Under the pieces are notes generated by a model. It was not told the origin of the DNA, did no database searches, and worked only from the letters and a program-made list of their open reading frames with translations. The position numbers were made by a program, and so were the translations under genes. Positions 25,001 to 38,600 of a stretch of 64,000 nucleotides of DNA are shown piece by piece (within the stretch, counting starts at the first letter, position 1; each line of letters begins with the position of its first letter). The stretch is from Dermacentor variabilis (Eukaryota > Arthropoda > Arachnida > Ixodida > Ixodidae): contig NC_134568.1 of assembly GCF_050947875.1 (NCBI RefSeq), positions 204,063,017-204,127,016 of the forward strand. The letters run 5' to 3'.

Positions 25001-28000
25001 TTTCGCCTTCTTGCAGAGTCTGTTGATTGCCGGATTACACGACATCGCATCGCTGATCGCCAGCTGCAGAGTGTGCGCAAAGCAGGCTCGCTGGAGCCAT
25101 GGCAGTCTCCTGGCAGCCGCTCGGATATTGCGGCAATTGTCCGTCACGATGTACTTCACGCAGTCGATTGGTATCTCCCAGTCGGGCCATAGGTGCTCCA
25201 ATGAGGCAGCTATGTTCGCAGCCGTGTAACTCTCCGGCATATGTCGCGTGTTCAAAGTGAAGTTTTTCATTTCGAACTTCACGTAAGAAAATGACACGGG
25301 AGGCTTAAAAAGCTCTCGTTGGCACGTGACGTCCATATATCGCTCGTAAAAGCGACAGTGCTTGTTCCTTGTTCAAGTGCTTTTCGTACCTTCTGTCGTA
25401 CCTTTGCTCTTGTTTCGTCGTACAGGCGCGGGACGAGCACACGCGACAGTTTTGTATGCGATGGCAGACTGTATTACGGTGCAGCTGCTTTCATCAGTGC
25501 TTTGAACTCCCGGTTTTCTACAAAGCTGTGAGGGAGAAGATCTAAGGCGACCATTTCGGCCATTTTCTGGTTAAGTGCGTTTTCGTTCTTCTTAGACAAT
25601 GGCTGCTGTTTCTGTTGTAGTATATCGTCCAGTGTCGGTTGATTCTTCAACGGCGCGTTTGCAGGGCCGTCCTTTTTGTACTCTTCCGTCAACAAATGGT
25701 GCTGCTTCACGTGATTTCGAAGAGTAGTAGTCGTTCCCGTTGGCGTTTGAAGAACACATTCGCACGATTTGCGCCGAGCTGTCGACGGCGAGAGTCTTGT
25801 GTAGTACCGCCAAAGACTTCTTCCGGCTTTTTCTTGCTTGCTCGGTGGCTCGTCTTCCGCAATTGATGCCATTCTTGGAGAATACGCTTGAGCGAGGGCT
25901 GTATCAGCACTGAGATAGTTGCCGATAGCGTAGCGGCGAATTTAGCGTGGATTGTGTTTGCCTCACAGAGCAGCAGCGCAGCACGTAGTGAAGAGCCGAC
26001 GACCACCTTAGAAAAGCGGGAACACAAGGCGGGAGTTGTCGATGGCGAAGCAATGTTCTCCTAGGACATATTTTTTTTCTTTTTAATTTACAAACATCTA
26101 AAAATTGTCCAGGTAACATTTTCGAGATACATATTTTATTGTGCATACTTACAGAGCCCGAAAGTACATCATATATCGTTATGAAAGAGCCCCGAAATAA
26201 AGCTTGGTAAAAAAAAAACCCCGAAACTAATCATGTCTCACGGGCCAGATGCAGATAGACTGAAACAAAGGATACAGATAATGAGCGGATCAGGCGAAGT
26301 TCTCTGGGAATAAACATGTTCTTAGGAGAATGTTGAGCAAGCATGTATATAATTCGTTAATTGTTCAATTATTCGCATTCTGTCCGAATATTCGGGGTTC
26401 CTGCCGTTATTCGGCCGTCCTCGAATATTCGACAATTTTCGAATATGCAATTCTCGAATCGAATACGTTTCGAACAAGGAAAATATATTCGATTCCTATT
26501 CGAAATTTCGAATATTCGCACACCCCTAATTTTAACCCTGCAGCTAAAGGATCAGGCGGTCATTACTTCTACGGGAAATCAAAATACTTCATTAATAATT
26601 AACATAATTAACATAATTCTCTGTTAACTAATTACGTTACGGCGCGTATTTCAATCTATGAATTGTAGCTAGTGAGTTTGCAAGGCACGTCGACTGGGAA
26701 CGAATACCGAGGATGGCACCGGTTTCGTGGTATGCGCCGTCAAACCTGTTAAATATGCTGTTCTTCCATATCTTTTTTCTGTTTTAGGCAAACGCTGTCT
26801 CATGCATTGAAGCATAAAATTAACTGGAACGACAATGCCTTTTGCCGGACACTTTAAATTCAATATTTCGAAACTGGTGTAGTCCTGAGAGTTGGTTCCA
26901 AGCGGATATGCCTCGCAAACTCACCGGCTACAATTCGTAGATTGAACATGTGCCTCAAAGTACTTAATTTAAAGGTTTAATTAATGAACTAGTGTAATTA
27001 TGCAAATTGTTTAATTAAACATTTTCATTTCTCGTGAAAGTAATGGCCAACCACGCCGAGTAACTTAGCTGAAATTTAGAACTGTGCTATCTGCCGGAGG
27101 CAATCTTTAAACATTCGGTGCAGCTAAAGAACACCTGGTATAGGTGACATATTGACCGAATTATTCGTCGTTTGTGAATGTATGCATTTTGTCATTTCTA
27201 TGCTTTAAAGTATGTTGCCGCAACATTGTTGTAACGATATTTTACAATACGGCTATATACAATGCAGTTTTCTATTTTCTGTTCCAGATACGCTTACACT
27301 GGTGTACCCGTCGTCGTCAGCGACGGGGCTTCTAACTGGACCGCACTTAAGTCATTTTCGCTCAGCTTTTTCGAGAATGTCTACCAGAATTCGGCCTTGA
27401 AAACGTCTAGAAATGCTTGCCAGTTCTTCCCTTACAAAACAGAGTTCAAAAGCCTCGAAGAAGTTTTTAGCATGTCGGATGAACGGTCACGACTTCCATG
27501 GTACATTGGTTGGTAAGAATGCAAGCTCCATGGTTCCCTCATATATATATATTTGCTTTTTTACTCGATAAGACTCCATTTTCTAATGCTCAGAGGCAAC
27601 ATATTGCTTAGATCCATTTTATTACGAACATGTGTTCAGACCTAGGGCCCTATAACGTAAAGCTATTCCAATCTGTCTTTATTCCAATCTCCCGACGCCA
27701 AATTTATGTAACCACCGAAGCATGTGCTGGGCGGTAACCCGCAGCATTGTTCGAAGAACCCACTCAAACGCTCTTCTGATTTATAGGGTGCCATGAGCGA
27801 ATATCATTCTCCACCTTGACAGATTCTTTTTATCTAATTGGCTGACAAGAGGTGAGGAGCAAGCTGAAGTGGAGAGGGTGTGGGCGCAGTGGAAGTAGAT
27901 ATCCGGACAGAGGAGGGTGGTGCCGGCCTCTTTGACCGGCCGGCTTCCCCTTGCTTAGCTACTCGCCCTGGTGGCTTAGCGGCTATGGTGTTGCGCTGCT

Positions 28001-31000
28001 AAGCATGAGGTCGCGGAATCTAATCCCGGCCGCGGTGGCCGAATTTCGATAGGGGCGAAAGGAAAAAAAAAAACGCCTGAGTCCTGTGCATTGGGGGCAC
28101 GTTAAAGATCCCCAGGTGGTCAGAATTAATCTGGAGTCCCCCACTACGGCGTGCCTCATAATAAAATCATGATTTTGGCACCTAAACTCTCCGCGGCGTA
28201 CAACGGGAGGTTGAAAAAGCAGCTAAAACGGATCCTCAGTGAAAACGATTTGGCTGAGCGATGTCGTATACGTGTCGAAATGGCTCAACAACGTTATACT
28301 GGCACGTAAGGAGCTTTATTTTCGCAATAATATTCATTCTCCCCTGCAGCTTCGAGCAGCCAGGGCCAGAGTTCTCAGCGGGCAGCGAGCTTCTATTCCT
28401 CTTGAAGTGGGAAGTCTTCGCCTATTCAAAAAATAAAAATTGTTTTGTGCGGCATATCAATAAATATTTAATGCGTACACATCACTTTAACGGCATGAGT
28501 TCTCGCGGTTTTTCAAAGTCGCGTGACAGACAGGCTTAGTGGGTGCAGCCCTTAACCTTTCGACCAATAGAGGAGTGCTGATGGCGAGAAAGGCGTAAAA
28601 TAGGAAATAATTATTTTTTGCTTGGTCTAATCATGCATAAACAGTGTACACGTCATAGAAGATGGGGAATTCTCGCGGTTTTCGTAACGTGATGTGACAG
28701 AGACGCGAAGTGGGGATGGACGGAAAAAATTTCGACGAATCGTGCAGCGCTATTTGTAGAAATGGAATAGAAACAGTTTGGAATAGCTTTACGTAATAGC
28801 GCCCCCAGTGAGAACTTCTGCACAATGACAATATCTCTTAGCATCGTTGCTGAGTGTGGGGGCACGGGATTGTGTATTGGCTGCAGTAGACACATTTCGA
28901 TGAATATGGATTGCAGTGAAGCTATTGTAGTTCTTTCAGTGCGCAATAGAGGGCCCCATGGGGTCAACGTTAACGGGGGGCTCTTTACTACAGCTTTACT
29001 CACAGCCTGAGTATCGTTCTGGTACGCTGAATCTCGTGGCAACTTGAAAGTGAGGAATGGTATGGATGGAATGTTCTACAAGAGGCGGCAGCATGGAAAA
29101 TTTTACTGCTGAAAAGCTGGCCAATCCAAACCACAGAAGGCAAAAAAAAGGAACCTCTTATCATAAAAATGTTACAGACTGAGCTGTAAGCCTTGACCAA
29201 ATTGCTACAGTACGGACAATCGTGGGTGCTGCAGGGAGAGAGAGAGACGGACAGAGAGAGAGACCGACAGAGAGACTGTGTTTTTTAATGACCGCAGAGG
29301 ACAGCCTAGCTGCATGTGTGTCATGCTGCTCTAGATGAGTATGACTAATATTTTAAACAGATAAAACAAATAAAAACGTAAAAGAAATGCACACGCATTG
29401 AAAGCACTAACACGCTAACTTTCGGCAGCTTATCCGGCTTGGTATGCGCCTGTATGCCACAAGAACTCGAGGAGGACCTTTCCATAGCTCGACAAAAAGG
29501 CAGAAGACCGGCATCGTCAAGGAACATCCCGTAGCTAAACGTACACGTCATGACGTATGTTGAATGCAGCTCTTATGGTTGTCATTGGATCTGCATAGCG
29601 TCTGTCAGCGCTGATAACATGGTTCAAATTTTCGTTCAGATTGTCCAGACACATTTACCGGGGATCTAAAGAGATCGTATATATTTCAAAGATTATTTAA
29701 AGGAATAAGCTGTAATTATTCTATCTTTGGATGTTTTAGACATTTGGAAGGATTGATATTGATATTGATATTGATATTATTTATTCTTTATTTTTTTGTT
29801 TATTTATTTATTTATTTATTCAGTTTCTTTATGAATTACTACAGGCCTTGGCAGGCCTAAGCAGGAGCGGTAAGGTACCTACACAGTAAAGCAGTACACG
29901 TAGAATCGAAGTACAACACAGAAATATTCCCACAAGTACCTTACAAAAATAAAGTGTTACGTTATACAAACAGTACAACGAAATTATTTTATGCAACACA
30001 ACTTCAATAGTGCAAAAGTAGAAGGCATTAATGAACTTGAAAAACAACATCAACAATAACAAAAACAGATTCATTAAGCAGCAAGTTCAACAACAGGTTA
30101 ATTAAAGATGAAGAACATAGCGAATTTATTTAGATATATGTTGAATCGAGTCGATGCTGATCAGTTGTTCAATGGACAGACTGTTCCACTTTGTCATTGT
30201 TGCAAGGGAAGAAAGAATGCCTGAAAATGCTAGTGCTGGCACTGTAAGGTGTTAGTGACGCGGAGTGACGATGCCTCGTTCAGCGAGCCGCAAGTGGATG
30301 TTTGTAAGACTGTTGAGAAAGATACAGTTTGCCTTTATTAAGCAAAAAAAAAAGAAATTTAATCTGTTAGTTTCCCTTCTTAAGGGCCTCGTCGGAATAT
30401 TATGTTCAATCGTTATGTTGCTTGAAGAGTCATTTAAGCCATATTTTGAAAAGATAAACCTTACTGCTTTTATCTTAATCATTTCTAGGGCATCAATGTT
30501 AGTTTTAGTATAAGGATCCCATATCGTAACTGGAAATTATAGTTTAGGACGGACGACGGACGTATAAGAAATTAGACGAGATTGAGCTGCAGCTTGTTTT
30601 AATTTGTGTCTGAGCAGGCAAAGTATCTGGAAAGCAGAGTAAGGAAGAAATATGTGGTAGTTCCAGCTGAGGTTATTGGTTAATGCAACGCCTAGATATT
30701 GGCATTCGCTAACCCGGGTAAGTGGCTGAGATGCAAGGCTGTATGCAAACAATTGCTTATTAATTTTTTTGTGATTTTAATGAAGGCTGTTCTGCATCCA
30801 TGAAGTTCCATATTCTAACGTGTGTACCAAGAAATAATGTTGTGAAGGCTGTACTTTCATGTGATTTGGTCTTGAGGGCAAGCAATTTCGGTTAACAGCA
30901 AACAGTCGTCAGCAAACAAATTACATTTTAAAGGTTGATTAACAGTGTCAACAGTGTCATTAATATGTATGTTAAATAACGACCATAATACACTACCCTG

Positions 31001-32624
31001 AGGAACACCAGAAGTTACGGGAAGTTCATTAGAAGAGTAAGTATCAAAAACAACGTGATGACAGCGGTGAGTAAGGTAAGATGCAATCTAATTTATAATA
31101 TGCGTGGGTAAATTTAGAAGTTCAAGTTTTTTATTAGCTGTGAGTGTGTAACGAGGTTAAATGCTTTTTTTAATACAAAAATAATTGGCGTCGATTTGTC
31201 CAGATTTGTCCAGTATGCTTACGAAATCATGAATAACAGCAGTTAAATGCGTTACAGTAGAAGAGCCCTTTCGGAAACAGTGCTGCAGGGGTGGCAAAAT
31301 ATCTATGTCTCCCAGAAACTTGTTAATTTCATTAGCTTTTATATGCTCTGAAGGTTTACAAGAGGAAATAAGTGATATGGGATCATAGCTTACTATCAGT
31401 GTGGAATCGCCTCTTTTTAGTACTGGGACAACACGGGCAGTAAGCCAGTCTCTAGGAAGCACAGCTGAAGACACAGATGCATGAAAAACAACTCAGAAGC
31501 CGAATAATATTTCAGCGTATTTATGAAGAAAATCATTGGGTTTGTTGTCTGGCCAAGGACTTGATTTCATTTTTATATTTAAAAGCCTAGAAAAAACGCC
31601 AGACAATGAACTATATCATATTCATCATTCTGTGTGATGCGATCAGAAAGAGGGAGATCTAACGAGTTAACAAAAATACTCTTGAAGTACCTGTTGAACA
31701 GTTCCGCAATACAATAAGATTTTCGTCATGCACAATCTGGTCGCATGATTTGCGTTTTCTGTTAAGACAGCGCGTAAACTTCTTAGGAGCAGTCCGAATG
31801 AAGTTCGGCAACGTATGCTGAAAATAGCATAGTTTGGAATTACTGGCTGCTAGGCTTAATTTTGTTTGAAACGTAGCAACTGTGACACGAGAAATGCCTT
31901 GTCGTCTTAAGCACTTGACTTTCTTTTTGATGTGCAAGACTTTGCGCGGCATCCAAGTAGTAGCTTTAGACGTTTCCTTAGTATTGTTAGGGACGAAGTT
32001 ATTGATGCAGTAAGTACAAATATTTTTAAACTGGTTCCAAAGCTTAACAGTGTCATGCCCTTTGAAGCTACTAAGGTGCAAGTTCAAATGGTCTAGTACG
32101 CTTTCGTCCCTGGCACGAGATAAATCTTTGAAAGTAACAACATTCCATTGATTCATTCAGAACTACGTGTCGAACTAATCATCGAAATATCGACCGATAA
32201 CCGATATACACATATAGATTATCGAACGATAATCGGTATGTGTATTACGAGCCGACAATAATAAGAATTTCAGACAAAGATCCAAAAGTCATGTGCATCT
32301 TACGTTTCGTTTAGTTCCTGTAACTTAATAAGCTGAAAATTGATTTTCTTTTTCCAGGAGCAATTGCAACCCGAGTGTGGCTAATGTTCTCCGAAAGCAC
32401 TACCAAGTACCGTACTTTCTGCCATCGCATTCAGAGGGGTCTACGCTCGACTGGATCTTTATGGGCAGCCCAGGTTATGGCGCTCATATGCACGTGAGTA
32501 CAAGACACATCTTGAGTTCTGAGCATTAATTGTTGCACTGCGTTATATTTATTTTTGTTGAAATTAAAATAAGATTTCGTCACTTTGCAGTGATGACGCG
32601 GCTGCTCATTTTTGAATAATACTT

Positions 32625-32695
<71 letters not shown>

Positions 32696-35600
32696 TGTAG
32701 TAGTAATTACTTGAATTTTACTTCGAATACTTACCATACTTATTAATCAGCGCCGAAACAACGGAAGACACAGAGTTAGAAGAACACAGGACGAGCGCTG
32801 TCTAACAACTGAAATTTCTTTAAGGAGATGTTCGAAAAATAAAACACGAACATATATATTCCATATATATTCCATATAGAAAGGTTACGCGATGATTGTG
32901 TGTCTGAGCCATCTGTCGTTTTGCTAGATTGTGAAACGCACTTGCTGAGTAACTATTTCCACATTACTTATATTTGCTGCATACGCAGGTAGTTGGTTTA
33001 TTTGTGTTTTCTTTTTCGAGCATCTTGTTCTATAAATTTGAGTTGTTAGACAGCGCTCGTCCTACGCCCTTATAAATCTCTGTCTTCTGTTGTTTTCCCG
33101 CTGATTAATAAGTATGCATCCTTTCCAACTCGACCATCCGTCTACCTTGCTGCAATACCTACCAGGTGGACTAAACGTATTTCCTGCGGGACTCCTTTGT
33201 TTAAGGTGCAGGCATCACTTTTTCGCTCACTAGTATCCATAAATACCTATGTTCCTGCCTTTCAAAAAGTCAGCTATCCATTAGATGAGCTAGCCAGGCA
33301 CTTAAAGCGATGGAGACCCATGTAGAACCGAGAGGCGACTGACCAAGTGGAATGCTTTCTTCACATCAGTTAATACCGCAACAGCAATGTTCCTACATCT
33401 CATATACCGGGTGAACACCCTCAAACACTTTCACACTTTCAAAAATTGAACGCTTTCAAAAATTCTTGAAAATAGCCTGTGGCAGATAGCTCAATTCTAG
33501 TCCTTGAGCTGGCCTAGTCGAAGAGGAGGACATTACTTACACGATAAATTGAAATGCATAATCGACTAATTAGCAAAGAAGCAAAATTAAGTTTTTACCT
33601 AATTACCTTAGAGCACATATTGCAATTTACAAATTCTAGCCGTGGATTTCGCAAGGGGGATCCACTTGGAACAGATTCACACTATGAAACCAGTTTCGAG
33701 ATATTAATTCCCGATCTTCGCGAAGAAATACGTTGGCGGTCCAGTTACTTTAGTGCTTCAATGCATAAAACGACGCTTCGTTAAGAAAGTAAGTGGAATG
33801 ACAGTGCGTTTTTACCGCAAGTTTGATGGCACATAGCTCGAAAATAGTGTCATCTGTACATTTTTTTTTCAACTGGATATGCCTTCCACTTTCATCGTCT
33901 ACAATTTGTAAATTGCAATATGTGTCATAAATCAATTATTTGATAACTTAATTAATGCTTTTTTGTTAACTAGTCGATTATCCGTTTTAATTTATCGCAC
34001 AAGTAATCTACTAATCTACAGCATCTACTAGTCCACCAGCTCAAGGACTAGAATTGTGCTATCCGCCACAGGCAATTTTTAAGAATTTTTTAGTGTTCGC
34101 TGAAACACCCAGTATGTTTAACCAAACTCAAAGAAGAAATTAATTGCGCTCCTCCGCTTTCTAAAACCAGCCATTTAAACTGCAAGGCCATTGCTGGAGT
34201 CTATTTACCAGCACAGACTTATACAAGTTCTGTTCACTTAAGAAACACCACTGATTAGACTGACCCGAGGGAAGAGCCAAGCGACAGCGGCGTTTTTCAA
34301 GGTGTACAGCGTTAGCAATCCTCGGACACGTGCAAGTACCTTCTCCTACAACTTGTTGAAGATGTAGACGATAGTGGATGTCTTTGTTTGAGGTATTTTA
34401 AATATGTTTGTGGCGTAGCACACGAGTTGCTGGTGACTCCAGATGACATAGAGACCTCGAAGCGTTCTACTACTTCCAGTTTTGAAGAATTTCATTCGCG
34501 AATAAGGATGCAAATAAGTTCCTTTAAGAAACCCAGTATTTCTTGCCACATGTAATTCAAGGTGCTCAATGAGAATCAATTAGCGGTCGCTAAAACATGC
34601 CCTCCTGCTCGATTTCATGCCACTCCTATCATCCACCGTTCACGGCCAGCTGATCCCATGGATAACGCAGGCGCAGCGTCGCTCTGACCACTGACGGAGC
34701 GCCGAAAGAAATACCATTGCAGAAGGCATCGCTCCAAACTGACGGCCCATGTCTCATAATCTACGCGCCAACCCCCACAGTGCACAAGGGGCAGAGGAGA
34801 CAACTGGCGTAGTCTAGCCCTCGTAAATGTGTGGCAGAACTGTCACTGATCACCACACTGCCATATCGCTCTACAGGGTGTTTCAGCTAACTTGGGCCAA
34901 GTGCTAAAAAAAGAAACGTAGGCGCTACGTATGTCTAATTGCCGCAGTATTGTTCTGAGCCATATAGAGCGCGTCGCGATATTTCTTTCAGTCCGCCAAG
35001 CTGGCTAATTAATAAAGATTGCTTATTAACTTTTTAAATATTAACGCTAGCGGAAGACCTTCAATACAAAAATTGTAGCGCTTGTTCAGAAACATCGGAT
35101 TACTTCATCTATGCTAAGATAACTGCCCTGTTTAGTTTTTTTTCCGCCTTTGTTTACAGTTCACGAAATTTTAAAAAAATATCACGTCACTTTCGGCTAA
35201 CGCGCCGCGCTTTTACTGCCATCAAACGTAAGTTGAACGAATTAGCAAAGACTGCTCCGCGCACTGAGATCGATTGAACAGGCTGTCGCTGACTACGATG
35301 AACTGCGATGGACCGGAGGCAGCCTGGCTTTTATCTCCGTCTTTCATCACACTGTCAGCCTCGCCCCCTCCATCCTCTTTCTTTATTGGTCCGAAAAGAA
35401 AAGAAAAAGAATGCCTGCGCTAGCCCAAATGCTGCCTCCGTTCCCATATCACATTCGCACGTGGCGGCTGCTTTTTTGTTGAAGACTTTCTTAAAACGGC
35501 ACGCCCCTTTTGTCACTTAACGCCCATCGCAGTCACAGACAGCCTGTTCAATCGATCTCTGTGCGCGCAGCAGCTTTTGCCAATTCGTACAGCTTACATT

Positions 35601-38600
35601 TGAGGGCACTAAAAGTGCGGCGCTTTAGCCGGCAGTCACGTGATATTTTTTTAAAATTTCGCGCGCTTTAAATAAAGGCTGAAAAAAAATTAAACTGGGC
35701 AGTTATCTCAGCATAGATGAAATAATCCGATGTTTCTGAACAAGCGCTACAACTTTTCTATTGACGAACTTTCACTAGTGTTAATATTTAAAAAATGAAT
35801 TAAGCAATCTTCGTTAATTACCCAGCTTGGCGGAGTGCAAATAATATCATCACGTGCTCCATATGGCACAGAGCAATACTGCGGCAAATAGACACCCGTA
35901 GTGCCTATGTTTAGTTTTTTTAATAGTTGGCCCAAGTTAGTTTAAACGCTGTATATTCATGCGAAAGCTTCAAATGGCGCATTGAATGAAAAAGTCGGCG
36001 TCTGTAGCAGCGAAACGGCACCTAAATTCCCACTGGCTGCGACGCCACGTCACGTGTGCGCCTCGATGGAGCAGAGCGGGCGAAAGGGAACACTTGCTGG
36101 TGCGCTGGCGCGCCATGTGTTGCGCGAAGGGAGATTGCATCGCCATGGCGGCACGTCACCCTCGCTCTGACTAGGCTATGTTATCCGCGCGTTCCTTGCC
36201 TGCGCGAGTTCTTGCCTGCGTTCTAACTTCGCCTCAGTAATCGATATAAATAAATTAACGTTTAATAAAGCGAATAAATTCGAAAGGAAAGGCGTTGGTG
36301 GCAGTGAGTTTCGAACCAACGCACCACGCTCAGAAGCCGAGTGCCTTACCCACTGGGCTAAACCAGCGCCTCTTAGATAGCCGGCCTGTGAGCTCTACTT
36401 TATCGCATCATGATGCTTGAACAGAAATCCCCATTTCCAAGCCCGGTGTGACGAAAGCGGGGACGTCACAATCACCGCAGCTCACTCGGGAGCCTTCCAA
36501 TAGATTCTAAGGCAGCCGGGCAAGGTAGCATGACGTTACGGATCGAAGTGTACCGGATTTGTGTTATCTAGGAGGCGTTGGCCCAGCGTCTCAAAGCGCT
36601 GGCTTGCCTGTGAAGAATTCATAATTCGAAGGACTGCTCAGTGGCGTTCAATTGGACATTAATGCTTTCGCATTCACAAATCATAAGTGCATAGGTGTCT
36701 ACGCGTTTCTTTACAGCGAAGCCGCATATGTCTAGCCGATTCGTTCTTCCGTCCGTCCGTCCGTCGGCCGCCTGTACTCTGAAAACTCCTCCGGCGCTAC
36801 CCCATGCGCATGAGCGGAAAAAAAAAGAGAGAAAAAAAGGCGCGCAATTAGCCAACACCACCTAGGTGGCACAAGGCCTGCTTACTCCGGCCCAAAGCGT
36901 CGTGCAACCTGGCCCGAAATTCCCACTCACAAGGTTGGCGTGATGAAAGCGGTGACATCAAAATCCCTGTTACCAACTCCGGAGCATCCCCATTAGATTC
37001 TATGGCAGACGGGCCAAGTAACGTGACGTCATGGATCGGAGGGAAAAGGCCTTGTGTTATCTAGATGGTGTTGGATTAGCTGCGCCAGCAGTGACGTCAT
37101 TGCTCTCTGTCGCAGCCGAGCGCGCACGCAGCAGCTTCTCTCCGGCTCCGAAATGGGTAGGCCGCACGTCATACGTACTCCTGAGGAGCACGAAGCTTGA
37201 AAAAAATTAAATTATGGGGCTTTACGTGCCAAAATCACTTTCTGATTATGAGGCACGCCGTAGTGGGGGACTCCAGAAATTTTAACCACCTGGGGTTCTT
37301 TAACGTGCACCTAAATCTAAGTACACGGGTGTTTTCGCATTTTGCCCCCATCGAAATGCGGCCGCCGTGGCCGGGATTCGATCCCGCGACCTCGTGCTCA
37401 GCAGCCCAACACCATAGCCACTGAGCATCCACGGCGGGTCACGAAGCTTTAGGTCATCAACGCTCGCAACGTCAGCAACGCTCGCTAGATCAGCAACGAG
37501 CTCGTCTACGCCGTGCCGATGCTGCAGCCCGGGCACAAGAAGAGGTTCCTGCAGCCGAGCGCAAGCAGCAACGGCGTATCGAAGATCCAGCAGCCTACCA
37601 AGCCGACGTTTAATGAAACCGTCGGGATTAACCCCATGATAAACATCGGGGTCGCACGTTTCAGCTTCGCTGGTTAACCATCTGTACGCAGTGCTTGGGT
37701 GGTGATTTTTTTCCAAAGACCCATCTCGAGAATCCGTTTGGCTATTCTCCAAGGTGATCAAATGGCTACGAGTCAGGACTGGTCCTCATGATCTTTCAAA
37801 TAAATGCACGAAGGACAAATCTGTGATTCCTGATGTAGCTTTTACTTTAGGGCAACTTATGGTGTTGAGAACTTCTTGAATTGAATTTTACAGGCTATCA
37901 ACTCCAGCATACGGGAATGGGCGAAGAACGCAAGGCAAGAAGGGACGTAGCGCTTGATACATAAAGCTCTGCTATGAATCAAAGAGCATAATGATGCGTA
38001 GGTGATGTAGTTTGAAAATTGCCCAGTAAAGCTACGCGGCGAAACGAGATCCCTGAAGTGTGCCCTGATATATCGAATGCCGATGGCGTTTCACTGAGCG
38101 GGCTTCCAAAGCACTTATTCATTCGACGAACCATTATGATTTGCGGCAAGTTATCACTGCAGTGCGTGCACTTACACAATATAACAACGCTCATATCGAG
38201 AACGTCTTCGCAGAGTGAAAAACACACCGAATTGCTTTCAATGCTTAACGAAGAGAATGGTTCACCCTCTCTTGTTGAGATGATTCCGGCCGAATCTGAC
38301 TGACTACGCAGTCTTAGAACAGTGAAAACCAGGCGATAAGCATCGGCTTGCAGATGTCTTTCCTCGGCTGTCTTTCTTTCTTGGTTTGTTTTTCTGTTCC
38401 TGCAATCCCTTAGCCTCCATTGCATTTCATTTCTAGAGCTAGAATCGAGGAGCTACTTCGACGGGATTCACTGCATCCAGATTCGGAGGAGGCAGTCCTT
38501 CCTCGGAGCATGACTATGCAAGATTCCTTGTCACCTTGACTCGAAGCTTCTTGGTGTTAAGACATCCAGCATAAGAGGGCTGTTCCAAAAGTTCATGCAG

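Larger units (their letters stand above)
23780..27138. mobile_element. Palindromic MITE/foldback element interrupted by the hAT transposon
   Basis: The outer arm 23785-23838 plus 26529-26680 is the inverted, diverged copy of 26905-27138. Shared blocks include the ATTGCC..GGCA.ATAG.ACA motif and the AATTGTAGC..GTGAGTTTGC block. The right end reads CACCTGG followed by TA. The inserted hAT accounts for 23839-26528. The same family occurs at 33405-34112. Confidence 0.65.
29755..32158 (-). mobile_element. CR1/L2-like LINE, second family copy, decayed
   Basis: The pieces are the linker (32156-31659, TTWMPRKVLHIKKKVKCLRRQG), the RT N-part (31474-31157, RVVPVLKRGDSTLIVSYDPISLISSC), the thumb (30752-30537, QYLGVALTNNLSWNYHI) and a C-terminal FFPCNNDKVEQS near 30215-30180. 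The 3' end is a (TTGATA)n tail at 29754-29780. It lies in intron 2, antisense to the host gene. Confidence 0.8.
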
